DNA of 23,842 nt, from assembly GCA_964552715.1 (NCBI GenBank), contig CAZKHZ010000029.1:1-23842 (forward strand). Direction: 5' to 3'. The position numbers and the translations under genes were made by a program. This document shows positions 8,111 to 15,601 of this stretch, one piece after another (position 1 is the stretch's first letter; each line of letters opens with the position of its first letter). The notes below the pieces were generated by a model. That model was not told the origin of the DNA. It was given only the letters and a program-made list of their open reading frames with translations, and made no database searches. The DNA comes from UBA7692 sp964552715 (GTDB taxonomy: Bacteria; Bacteroidota; Bacteroidia; Chitinophagales; LD1).

Positions 8111-9304
8111 TTACAACTCCTCAAATTCAAAAGTTGGAAAGCCTCTTTCGTAGTTTTCACTGTAAAAATCGAGAAAGCGTAGCTTGTAGAAACGTTGGTC
8201 TTTAGTGCGCACAAAGTATATTTTATAGGGAAGAGTTTTGTATTCGGTAAAATCATACAACTTCCAATCGTAGCCGATTACATCGCGGGTGGAGGTGAAT
8301 TTGTCTGTCTTTAAATCTGTAAGCAAAGTGTTTTCAAAACTTGCTGTGGAGTCAACATAACATTCCACAGTTTGCGGATTGGAAAGCGCACCCACAACAA
8401 TATATGGAAGGTAATATGGTTCGTAGAAAATATAACTGTAGCGCGTGAAAACCAAATCCCAAGTGTCTTTTGCAGGCTCGGCATCTATTAATTTTCCACC
8501 ACCTTCAAAACTTAGATAGCGATAGCTGTGTAGGTTGTCTTTAGCAATGATGGCAGTGTGTTCATCACTTCCATCAGGAAAAGCAAAACGAATTTTATAG
8601 GTATTAAAGGAGTAATCGGTCACCTGAATTTTTCTGTAACCCAATGGATTGCCGAGAATATCTCTGCCGAGTTTTATCAGGTAAACTTCGTTGCGCGAAG
8701 CAATGCTGCCATTTTCGTTCCACCACTTTCCAATTGCATTTGAATCTGATTGATAGGTTGGTTTATCTAACAACCAACCGTCATTAGTAAGCGTGTCGTT
8801 AAACTTCACCTTTTCAAAATCGGTAGTTTTCATACGCTTAACCATCATCAGCTTGCTTCCGTTCAGCCAAATGTTTAAGCCGTTTGCATCATTGTCAAAC
8901 ATCAGGTCGTAAGCAGAAGGATTGGTTCTTTGCACCACCTGCCCTGTTTGCAAACTGAAGTAAAACATATCCTCATAACTTGAAGTCATGGGTATCACCA
9001 CGCGCTTGTCGGTGTTGCCGTTTTTCTTTGGCGAAAGGGGTTTTTCTTTAAAACATGATGTTGTGAATAGAAGGAATATAATAGAGGTGAGATAAGAGAT
9101 GCGGGAAATGGGATATGAGATGTGAGATGTGAGATAGGAGATGTGAGAAAACCAAATAGTTTTAGAGAGCAAGAGATTGCTTCGTTCCTCCCCGCCAATG
9201 CGGGACGAGGCGCAATGCCGTTGTCCTTCCGCCAAAACGTCCGCGTCATTGAGCCTCGTCCTGCTAATACTAAATCTCATAATTCCACTTTTCACCTTTT
9301 TCAT
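8111..9304 (-). CDS. HmuY-like haem-binding lipoprotein (start uncertain)
   Basis: Outer-membrane lipoprotein resembling the HmuY family (PF14064), whose founding member captures haem for the TonB receptor HmuR in Porphyromonas. Supporting features are a lipobox FTTSC with Cys 84 (numbered from 9304), tryptophan- and aspartate-rich blocks such as DTWDLVFTRY, and a C-terminal pattern YKLRFLDFY followed by RGFPTFEFEEL, typical of HmuY ends. The receptor gene lies upstream on the same strand. The start is unresolved. The only in-frame ATGs (9304 and 9280) put 75-83 residues before the lipobox, and that part crosses a palindromic element and a heptamer array. An in-frame TTG at 9172 would give a 39-residue pre-sequence. 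The mature protein runs from about 9055 to 8111. Confidence 0.75.
   Translation of the reverse strand: MKKVKSGIMRFSISRTRLNDADVLAEGQRHCASSRIGGEERSNLLLSKTIWFSHISYLTSHISYPISRISYLTSIIFLLFTTSCFKEKPLSPKKNGNTDKRVVIPMTSSYEDMFYFSLQTGQVVQRTNPSAYDLMFDNDANGLNIWLNGSKLMMVKRMKTTDFEKVKFNDTLTNDGWLLDKPTYQSDSNAIGKWWNENGSIASRNEVYLIKLGRDILGNPLGYRKIQVTDYSFNTYKIRFAFPDGSDEHTAIIAKDNLHSYRYLSFEGGGKLIDAEPAKDTWDLVFTRYSYIFYEPYYLPYIVVGALSNPQTVECYVDSTASFENTLLTDLKTDKFTSTRDVIGYDWKLYDFTEYKTLPYKIYFVRTKDQRFYKLRFLDFYSENYERGFPTFEFEEL
9084..9146. repeat. Heptamer array, GATGTGA type, nine units
   Basis: Nine 7-bp units in perfect phase: three exact GATGTGA copies (9119, 9126, 9140) and six variants such as GATATGA, GATAGGA and GATAAGA. 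On the minus strand they fall inside the reading frame of the HmuY-like lipoprotein. Because 7 is not a multiple of 3, they encode a 7-residue repeat around SHISYLT within its signal region. Units diverge by substitution while length is kept. Confidence 0.85.
9160..9262. repeat. Intergenic palindromic repeat-like element
   Basis: GC-rich patch in AT-rich surroundings. It contains GAGATTGCTTCGTTCCTC, a word family seen in dispersed intergenic palindromic repeats of many bacteria (usually with GTCATTGCGAGG-type partners; here GTCATTGAGCCTCG at the other end). At its centre is a hairpin, CCTC-CCCGC-CAAT-GCGGG-AC-GAGG (9187-9210). The plus and minus frames across it look non-biological, which argues that it is a mobile or repeat element and not coding DNA. 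No second copy is seen in the window. Confidence 0.5.
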
Positions 9305-9310
9305 TTTACG
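9283..9310. repeat. Four heptamer words of TTTCACC type
   Basis: Four consecutive 7-bp words, TTCCACT, TTTCACC, TTTTTCA and TTTTACG, directly abut the octamer array that begins at 9314. The words are weakly conserved. The run is notable only for its continuity with the neighbouring arrays. Confidence 0.35.
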
Positions 9311-9313
9311 CTA

Positions 9314-9526
9314 TTCCAAATTCCACCATTCCAAAATTCCATCGTTCTAACATTCCACCATTCCAAATTCCATCGTTCCATCGTTCCATAATTCTATCAT
9401 TCCAAATTCCATCATTCCACTATTCCTGCATTCCATCGTTCTTTCATTCTATCATCCCATCGTTCCTTCGTTCCTTCGTTCCATCATTCCAAAATTCCAT
9501 CATTCCACCATTCCATCATTCCTATC
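9314..9526. repeat. 27-unit diverged octamer array, TTCCATCA type
   Basis: The 213 bp parse completely into 27 consecutive words: 24 of 8 bp and 3 of 7 bp (TTCCAAA at 9314, 9361 and 9400). Twenty-two of 27 begin TTCC, four begin TTCT and one TCCC. The second half varies among ATCA, ATCG, ACCA, AAAA and TTCG. The array ends 1 bp before the stop codon of the TonB-dependent receptor gene and would be transcribed as TGATGGAA words if receptor and lipoprotein form one operon. It has no protein-coding sense, no CRISPR-like spacers and no fixed higher-order unit. Confidence 0.95.
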
Positions 9527-9527
9527 C

Positions 9528-11780
9528 TCACTTTGCAAATTGCAACACCAATGCTACAAAAAATGTTCTTCCTCTGTTCACCATCATGCTGTTACCGCTG
9601 CCTACAGAATGCGTAGCTCCCGAGGCATCCTGCGCACCAATATTAGTGACACCCGCTAGGTTTTTTCCACCAACAGTCAACTGAATTCTGTCTTTCCAAA
9701 AGTTCTTTGAAGCAGTAACATCAAGCGTGTGAAAAGGGTCTCTGAAACCTGTGCTGATGCTGCTGTTCATGGAGAACAATGCTTTTCTTCCAGTAAACTT
9801 GTAAAAGGCATTTATTGAAATTTCTGCTTTTGGAATGGTGTAACCGATGCGCGCATTAGCATCGGGGCTAAGATTTTTTACTGCGTTTTCTTTGATGCTG
9901 GCATCGTAAGTTTCAAACTGTGTGAGCAATGCTCCGGCAGAGGCAGACAAACGTTTCCACGAATAGGTAACTGTAAAATCTCCACCATAAGTTACCACCC
10001 GCTTGAAGTTGTCATACTGATAAGCAATAACTCCAGGAGCAGTTTCGGGCGAGGGCTGCACTAACTTTAAATCAATTTTATTGTTGATGTAATTGAAAAA
10101 ACCTGATGGTTGAAACTCAATTTTGTGTTCGCCTTTGCGAATGGTGGCAGCAAGAGAAAGCTGCACATTGTGACCGTTTTCGGGCAAAATATTTGGGTTG
10201 CCCGTAATGTCGTGATTGCTGTCTTTAAAGTCTAGATACAACTCTTTTAATGAAGGCGAACGGAAGCCCAAACCGTAAGAAGTGCGCAACGTGAATATGT
10301 CCTTATAAGAATATTTTAAATTGAAGGAAGGAACAATGGGCGAACGAAACCGGCTATTGTAAGCAAATCGAATTGCTGGCTGCACGACTAAGCCTTCAAC
10401 AATTGTCCAGCGCATACTGCCAAACGCAGCGGCATCGGTAATCTGCTGTGTTCCATTTTCAATACGCATTTGGGTAGTGGTTTCGTGGTTTACATCCAAG
10501 CCAAATTGAAACCCAACTTTCATACTTTTGGTGTACATGGAATAAATAGGGCGAATCATGAAGTGGTGATACTTTGAAGTGTCCTGCGTTTCGGTAGGAA
10601 TGATGGTCTCTGCGCCCGTAGTCAAATCTTTTTTGACAGTATTCCAGAATCGAATGAAACCTGAATAGCCAGCAACTAAATCTAGCGTGCTGTTATTTTT
10701 GAAACGATATAAAAAGTTTACTGACGCTCGAGGGCGGAAGGTGTGGAACTTTTCGTCTTTTGCGGAAACTCTATCGGCAACATACTTTGGCTCTCCACGG
10801 CTCAGCATCATTTCGCGAAATAGGGAGCCGCTCAATGAAATACGAAAACTGTTTCTTGAATAAGTGTATTTCACATCTGCCATGTACTGCTCTTTCGGTC
10901 GCCACTCACTGTAGCGTTCGTAGATGTTGTTTGCAGAATAACCATCGAAGAAATATCTACCTGCATTAACATTCAACTGATGATTGCGATAGCGAAAAGT
11001 ACCACCTAAATCAACATTGTATTGCCCTACAGTTTCGTAATAGCCTTTTGCAAAAAACCGTACTTTCTCTTTTTGCAAACCGCCTGTAATCAAATTGATA
11101 ACACCGCCCATTGCATCTGTTCCATACATCACACTCAAAGGACCTTCCACTACTTCAACTCGCTCAATGTTATTGATGTTTATCTGACTCAAATCCACTT
11201 TCCCCTCTAGCCTTCCAACTACCGGAACACCATCTATCATAATTTTCACGCCCTCGCCCGAAATGCCATTGATGCTTAGCCCGCTGCCAAAAACAGGGTC
11301 GGCACTTTGGTTGATATTCAGTTCATTTGAAAGCGCATCTTGTAAATTCACGGCACCTTTTTGGCGCATAATTTCAGGTGTAATTACTTTTACTTCATAA
11401 AGCGAATTGGCTGCGCTTGTAGTTGAATATTGCCCTGTAACCACTACGTCATTCAACTTGCCCGACTCTAATTTTAGAAAGTAGTTTTTAGATGAATAGT
11501 CGGTTAATGTGTCAATGACGGTAGCATAACCTAAGTAAGAAATTTTTATGGCAGAAGGTAAAGATACCTGTGCTGTATATGTTCCTTCTTTACTTGTAAC
11601 TGATGAAAATGTAGGTTTGGAATTTGCAACAGGAGGGTAAAACGAAATCGCAGCAAATTGCATCGGCAAACCTGTTTCTGCATCCGTAACTTTAATCTCT
11701 ATATTTTGCGCTAATAAAAATTGAATGTTTATCAAAACATACAATAGCATTCCCCACCTAATCCAAATATCCGTTTTCAT
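9528..11780 (-). CDS. TonB-dependent outer-membrane receptor, probably haem/HmuR-like
   Basis: Outer-membrane beta-barrel that imports a ligand using TonB energy. A signal peptide ending LLAQ is followed by a carboxypeptidase-regulatory-like beta domain (about 28-105), a plug domain (about 115-235) with IMIDGVPVVGRLEG and the YGTDAMGGVINLIT signature, then a barrel ending in an aromatic beta-signal (VALVLQFAK). Haem receptors carry FRAP and NPNL boxes flanking a histidine; here FRSP (506-509), His 523 and NPN (528-530) fit. The HmuY-like lipoprotein downstream supports haem, but another ligand is possible. An ATG at 11804 would add eight residues. 11780 is preferred because it gives a better signal peptide and leaves a -7-like box intact upstream. 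Confidence 0.9.
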   Translation of the reverse strand: MKTDIWIRWGMLLYVLINIQFLLAQNIEIKVTDAETGLPMQFAAISFYPPVANSKPTFSSVTSKEGTYTAQVSLPSAIKISYLGYATVIDTLTDYSSKNYFLKLESGKLNDVVVTGQYSTTSAANSLYEVKVITPEIMRQKGAVNLQDALSNELNINQSADPVFGSGLSINGISGEGVKIMIDGVPVVGRLEGKVDLSQININNIERVEVVEGPLSVMYGTDAMGGVINLITGGLQKEKVRFFAKGYYETVGQYNVDLGGTFRYRNHQLNVNAGRYFFDGYSANNIYERYSEWRPKEQYMADVKYTYSRNSFRISLSGSLFREMMLSRGEPKYVADRVSAKDEKFHTFRPRASVNFLYRFKNNSTLDLVAGYSGFIRFWNTVKKDLTTGAETIIPTETQDTSKYHHFMIRPIYSMYTKSMKVGFQFGLDVNHETTTQMRIENGTQQITDAAAFGSMRWTIVEGLVVQPAIRFAYNSRFRSPIVPSFNLKYSYKDIFTLRTSYGLGFRSPSLKELYLDFKDSNHDITGNPNILPENGHNVQLSLAATIRKGEHKIEFQPSGFFNYINNKIDLKLVQPSPETAPGVIAYQYDNFKRVVTYGGDFTVTYSWKRLSASAGALLTQFETYDASIKENAVKNLSPDANARIGYTIPKAEISINAFYKFTGRKALFSMNSSISTGFRDPFHTLDVTASKNFWKDRIQLTVGGKNLAGVTNIGAQDASGATHSVGSGNSMMVNRGRTFFVALVLQFAK

Positions 11781-11789
11781 TTTGCCGCG

Positions 11790-11797
11790 CAAATGTA
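11790..11797 (-). promoter_or_regulatory. Possible -7 promoter element of the receptor gene
   Basis: The minus strand reads TACATTTG here, an exact TAnnTTTG, 9 bp upstream of the ATG at 11780. No TTG is seen at the usual -33 distance, so this may be a weak or regulated promoter, or chance. If real, the transcript has almost no leader and the ATG at 11804 cannot be used. Confidence 0.3.
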
Positions 11798-11911
11798 CTT
11801 GCATAAGGTCAGAATTGCTGCATCTGAATTGTCACAGTTTTGTCATAATATTTGATTTTAGTCATAAAAAGCGATTTTTAACGGGGCGTAAAAAGCACCC
11901 AATACAAGTTT

Positions 11912-12916
11912 ATGTACATAAAAGATGAAAAATACAATCCACGTTTAGATAGACTTTTAGTGTTGGTGGATATTTTGATGGTAATGCTTGTGCTGGTAAA
12001 TCTTACCATGCTGGCATTGCAGGTAAACTTTGAGAATGCAAGAATGAGTTCTTTGATTCAACAGTATATACCGCAATTTTATGAGTTGTATCAGCCTGTT
12101 TTTCAAAATTTTCTGCTTATTGATGGAGTTTTTGTGACAATTTTTTTGACCGAGTTATCGTTGCGGTGGTTGATTGCTGTTATCAACAAAACCTATCATC
12201 GTTGGTTTTTTTACCCCTTTGTGAACTGGTATGAAGTGCTTGGTTGTATTCCTTTAGGTTCTTTTAGGGTGTTGCGAGTGCTAAGAATAGTTGCAGTAAT
12301 TATTCGACTGAATCGCATGAAAGTGATTGATATTCGGAAATGGTATCTATATCAGTTGTTCAATAAATACCTATTGATTTTGACTGAAGAAATTTCGGAT
12401 AGAGTGGTTGTAAATATTATTGAGGGCGTGCAAGCAGAAGTTAAAACCGGCATTCCATTGACGGGGAGAATTATTGAAGAAGTGGTGCTTCCGCGCAAAG
12501 CAGTTTTAGTAGATTTTATTGCACATCGTGTTCAGTTGGTGATGAAAAATCAGTATGAAGCCAATAGAGATGAGTTGCGTGAATCCATATATGCAGCGGT
12601 GTCGGCAGCTATTCAGCAAAACGAAAATATCCAACTGCTCGAAGCTGTTCCCTTGGTGGGTAAAGCTGCCAGCAGTGCGCTTCAACAGTCGGTTTATGAT
12701 ATTACCTTTGAAACTATTAATCACATTTTTGAAAAGTTTTCTACCGATGAAAGTCGCGTTGTGATTGAGAAAATTACAGATGGAATAATAGAAGCGATTT
12801 TAATGGAAGAAGAAGATTCCAAACTTCAAAACACCGTTACCGAAATGGTGTTGCACTCTTTGGATTTGGTGAAAGAGAAAGTGCGTGTGCAGCAATGGAA
12901 AGAAAAAACAAAGTGA
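11912..12916 (+). CDS. Pore-less voltage-sensor-domain protein with long soluble C-terminus
   Basis: Membrane protein of 334 residues whose first 140 resemble the S1-S4 voltage sensor of ion channels. S1 is at about 13-38. S2 is at about 68-91 with F78-x-x-E81-x-x-x-R85, the charge-transfer-centre pattern. S3 is at about 98-115 with N105-W-Y-E108 followed by IP. A very short loop leads to S4 at 118-136 with R119, R122, R125, R132 and R135, mostly every third residue. No S5, selectivity filter or S6 follows. Residues 140-334 are soluble, charged and helical, with similar blocks RVVVNIIEGV (164-173) and RVVIEKITDGI (282-292). It could be a sensor, a proton conductor or a regulator; no function is proven. 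It is divergent from the receptor gene and convergent with the phosphodiesterase gene, 2 bp apart. Confidence 0.75.
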   Translation: MYIKDEKYNPRLDRLLVLVDILMVMLVLVNLTMLALQVNFENARMSSLIQQYIPQFYELYQPVFQNFLLIDGVFVTIFLTELSLRWLIAVINKTYHRWFFYPFVNWYEVLGCIPLGSFRVLRVLRIVAVIIRLNRMKVIDIRKWYLYQLFNKYLLILTEEISDRVVVNIIEGVQAEVKTGIPLTGRIIEEVVLPRKAVLVDFIAHRVQLVMKNQYEANRDELRESIYAAVSAAIQQNENIQLLEAVPLVGKAASSALQQSVYDITFETINHIFEKFSTDESRVVIEKITDGIIEAILMEEEDSKLQNTVTEMVLHSLDLVKEKVRVQQWKEKTK

Positions 12917-12918
12917 CT

Positions 12919-13791
12919 TTAGCGCAAAAGGCGCACTGCCACATCAGGATAATCCGTTATCAATCCGTCACAGCCAAGTGCTTTCATTTTAAGCATCGTC
13001 TTTTCATCATTCACCGTCCATGGAATGATTTTAATACCTTGTTTGTGGCAATACTTCACCACTTTTTTATTCACTAAAATATAGTTGGGGCTATAAATCG
13101 CAGGTTTGTATGCTAATCTTCTCAGATTCTTTTTTACGCCATCAGCATTAAAAACTAATAAGGCTTGAGGCAGAAAACAATTCATTTCTTTCAATGCAAT
13201 TAAAGTGCGCGGGTCGAAAGATTGAATGATAGTTCTATCAAGCATATTTTTCTCTTTCACAACATTATACACCAATTCCATAAACACTTCAGGTGTTGGG
13301 TGAAAAACGTTATCGCCATCGGGTGTACTTTTGGTTTCAATATTATAGAAGGGTTTGGGAAGGTTATTTTCAAGCACATATTTTTCAACTGCATCAAACA
13401 CATCTTTCAGTAAAGGTTTTTGAGTAGTAATTTTTTGCTGTTGCGGGAATTTGGGGTTGCCTTTGCTGCCACAGTCAAACTGTATTACTTCATCATAAGT
13501 CATGTTGAAAATGTTGTAACGCGCTTTATCGCTGCTTTCTACTGGTGAGCAAATAGATTCATTCAGCCAAGGTTCGTGGCTCAGCAACACTTGGCTATCT
13601 TTTGTAATCACCACATCCAACTCTAGTGTGTTTACTCCAATTTTCAACGCTTCAATAAATCCATAAATGGAGTTTTCGGGAAACAAACCACGCGCACCTC
13701 GGTGTCCCTGAATATCAAAATTCTGATTTTGCGCAGAAGAGAAGATTGAGAATGGTAAAATAAAAAACGCCAGAGGAAGTAGAAATTTCAT
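12919..13791 (-). CDS. Secreted glycerophosphodiester phosphodiesterase
   Basis: GDPD-family TIM-barrel enzyme that hydrolyses glycerophosphodiesters to glycerol-3-phosphate and an alcohol, probably in the periplasm. From the ATG at 13791 it has a signal peptide of about 20 residues ending SSA, then IQGHRGARGLFPEN with catalytic H30 and R31 and metal ligand E39. The metal-binding E57-x-D59 in TLELDVV and the second catalytic histidine H72 in LLSHEPW complete the site. Near the C-terminus, IIPWTVND and CDGLITDYPD are standard GDPD motifs. An ATG at 13812 would put seven residues ahead of the signal and is less likely. The 290-residue length is normal for the secreted type. It stands alone and converges with the voltage-sensor gene. 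Confidence 0.93.
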   Translation of the reverse strand: MKFLLPLAFFILPFSIFSSAQNQNFDIQGHRGARGLFPENSIYGFIEALKIGVNTLELDVVITKDSQVLLSHEPWLNESICSPVESSDKARYNIFNMTYDEVIQFDCGSKGNPKFPQQQKITTQKPLLKDVFDAVEKYVLENNLPKPFYNIETKSTPDGDNVFHPTPEVFMELVYNVVKEKNMLDRTIIQSFDPRTLIALKEMNCFLPQALLVFNADGVKKNLRRLAYKPAIYSPNYILVNKKVVKYCHKQGIKIIPWTVNDEKTMLKMKALGCDGLITDYPDVAVRLLR

Positions 13792-13840
13792 AGCTGCAAA
13801 TAAACAATACAAATTATTATCCTTAGTAATTTACACATCG

Positions 13841-13868
13841 TCCTTTATCCTTTGTCCTTCATCCTTTG
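13841..13868. repeat. Four heptamer words of TCCTTTG type
   Basis: Four 7-bp words in phase, TCCTTTA, TCCTTTG, TCCTTCA and TCCTTTG, lie in the divergent intergenic region between the phosphodiesterase and transketolase genes. They end about 30 bp before the promoter predicted for the latter. Confidence 0.6.
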
Positions 13869-13899
13869 TCATATTAACACAATGGGCAAAACATCTTGA

Positions 13900-13928
13900 T
13901 TGGCAAGTGTTGCTTTCTTATATGTTTG
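13900..13928 (+). promoter_or_regulatory. Putative promoter of the transketolase gene
   Basis: TTG (13900-13902), an 18-bp spacer, then TATGTTTG (13921-13928) match the Bacteroidota promoter consensus TTG-N17-23-TAnnTTTG exactly. Transcription would start near 13933, so the ATG at 13896 would lie inside the promoter. This supports the ATG at 13947. Confidence 0.55.
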
Positions 13929-13946
13929 GCAAAATTTTATGCAAAT

Positions 13947-14903
13947 ATGTTGTCAGAATATGTACCCACAGGAGCTCAAGATACCCGCTCGGGATTTGGT
14001 GATGCAATGTTGCATCTAGCTAAAACGAACCCTAATGTTGTAGCACTGTGTGCTGACCTTGTTGGCTCGCTAAAATTAGATGCCTTTATTAAGGAATGCC
14101 CCGAACGCTTTGTGCAATGCGGTATAGGCGAGGCAAATATGATTGGTATTGCTGCGGGTTTAACTATAGGCGGCAAAATTCCTTTCGCTACCACCTTTGC
14201 AAATTTTGCTACGGGCAGGGTGTATGATCAAATTCGCCAGTCGGTTGTATATAGTGGAAAGAATGTAAAAATTGCGGCTTCTCATGCAGGTTTAACTTTG
14301 GGTGAAGATGGAGCCACGCACCAAATTTTGGAAGATATAGGTTTGATGCAAATGTTACCCGGAATGACGGTAATAAATCCTTGCGATTATAACCAAACTT
14401 ACGCAGCAACTATTGCTACCGCCAATCATGATGGTCCTGTTTACCTTCGTTTTGGCAGACCTAAATGGCCCATTTTTATTCCAAAAGATACAATTTTTGA
14501 AATTGGCAAAGCCCTGTTGATGAACGAAGGAACTGATGTTACAATCTTTGCAACAGGGCATTTGGTTTGGAAAAGTATTGAGGCGGCTAAGCAGCTACAA
14601 GAGCAAGGTGTTTCGGTTGAATTGATAAATATTCACACCATTAAACCTTTGGATGAAACTGCGATTCTAGCTTCAATGAGAAAAACTAAATGTGCAGTAG
14701 TTGCCGAAGAACATAATAGAATAGGAGGATTGGGCAGTAGCATAGCATCACTTTTGTCAAGAACAAATCCAGCGCCATTAGAGTTTGTAGCAGTGAACGA
14801 TAGTTTTGGCGAAAGCGGAACACCCGACCAATTGCTAAAAAAATATGGTTTGGACACTAGTGACATTGTGGCTGCAGTTCATAAAGTGATAAAAAGAAAG
14901 TAA
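13947..14903 (+). CDS. Transketolase, C-terminal subunit
   Basis: The C-terminal half (pyrimidine-binding plus C-terminal domains) of thiamine-diphosphate-dependent transketolase, which moves two-carbon units in the non-oxidative pentose phosphate pathway. The 318 residues open with SEYVPTGAQDTRSGFGDAM. They contain ERFVQCGIGEANMIGIAAGL with the glutamate that activates thiamine diphosphate, ASHAGLTLGEDGATHQ, a characteristic block, and the C-terminal domain with VEEHN-like AEEHNRIGGLGS. Split transketolases are common, but the N-terminal subunit gene usually lies directly upstream. Here the upstream gene is an unrelated phosphodiesterase on the other strand, so the partner must be elsewhere. 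The start at 13947 is chosen because 13896 lies within the promoter. 1-Deoxyxylulose-5-phosphate synthase-like halves are a less likely alternative. Confidence 0.88.
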   Translation: MLSEYVPTGAQDTRSGFGDAMLHLAKTNPNVVALCADLVGSLKLDAFIKECPERFVQCGIGEANMIGIAAGLTIGGKIPFATTFANFATGRVYDQIRQSVVYSGKNVKIAASHAGLTLGEDGATHQILEDIGLMQMLPGMTVINPCDYNQTYAATIATANHDGPVYLRFGRPKWPIFIPKDTIFEIGKALLMNEGTDVTIFATGHLVWKSIEAAKQLQEQGVSVELINIHTIKPLDETAILASMRKTKCAVVAEEHNRIGGLGSSIASLLSRTNPAPLEFVAVNDSFGESGTPDQLLKKYGLDTSDIVAAVHKVIKRK

Positions 14904-14982
14904 CATTGAACTTCGGATTTCATAATAAGAAATTGAATACTTGTTCAAGACTGTTTCCTCAGTCATCCGTAAAACACTTAAT

Positions 14983-15552
14983 ATGACAGATAGCGAATTA
15001 CTTGAAATGTTCCATTCGGGAAAGCGCGAAAAGGCATTCACATTGCTGATGGAGCGCCATCAGGAGCGTGTGTATTGGCACATTCGCAGAATGGTATTGT
15101 CGCACGAAGATGCCGATGATGTGATGCAAAATACTTTTGTAAAAGTTTGGCGCGCACTCGAAAATTTCAGAGCCGATTCGCAGTTTTTTACCTGGGTGTA
15201 TCGCATAGCCACCAACGAAGCTTTGAATCATTTGAATCAAAAAAAGCGCAAGGCTACAATTCCTTTTGAAGGCGGACAAAGCAATAATAGCGATGAAGAT
15301 GATAGCAGTTTTGGACCCGCAAATTATTTAAAAGGCGATGCTTATTTTAATGGTGATGAAATTGAATTGAAGTTGCAAAAGGCGATTGATACTTTACCTA
15401 ATAAACAAAAGCAGGTTTTTCTTTTGCGTTACTATGACGAGTTGCCTTATGAAAAGATGAGTGAAATGCTAGGAACAAGTGTAGGTGCATTAAAAGCATC
15501 CTATCACCACGCATCCCAAAAAGTAGAAGCGTTTTTATTGAAGGAAGATTAA
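14983..15552 (+). CDS. ECF-type RNA polymerase sigma factor
   Basis: Sigma-70 family factor of the extracytoplasmic-function group, which redirects RNA polymerase to a specific promoter set. Region 2 spans about residues 15-90 with the DADDVMQNTFVKVWRAL core and the -10-binding FFTWVYRIATNEALNHL. Region 4 spans about 127-186 with LPNKQKQVFLLRYYDELPYE and a helix-turn-helix around MLGTSVGALKASYHHA. The 190-residue length is typical for Bacteroidota. The linker is acidic. The ATG at 14983 gives the canonical N-terminus, while an upstream TTG at 14941 only adds unrelated residues. It is the first gene of a three-gene set with a membrane protein and a Spy-like periplasmic protein, which probably control its activity. 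Confidence 0.93.
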   Translation: MTDSELLEMFHSGKREKAFTLLMERHQERVYWHIRRMVLSHEDADDVMQNTFVKVWRALENFRADSQFFTWVYRIATNEALNHLNQKKRKATIPFEGGQSNNSDEDDSSFGPANYLKGDAYFNGDEIELKLQKAIDTLPNKQKQVFLLRYYDELPYEKMSEMLGTSVGALKASYHHASQKVEAFLLKED

Positions 15553-15601
15553 ACCAATTTAGATTCCGCCTATCTATACGCGGCATTTTTAAATTTATGT
15601 A

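Noticed and set aside
9122..9391. 89-codon plus-strand open frame across the repeats
   Set aside because: It is made of the heptamer array, the palindromic element and part of the octamer array, with no domain; the frame is a by-product of repeats.
9314..9526. CRISPR array
   Set aside because: Units are only 8 bp and contiguous, with no 20-40 bp spacers and no cas genes nearby.
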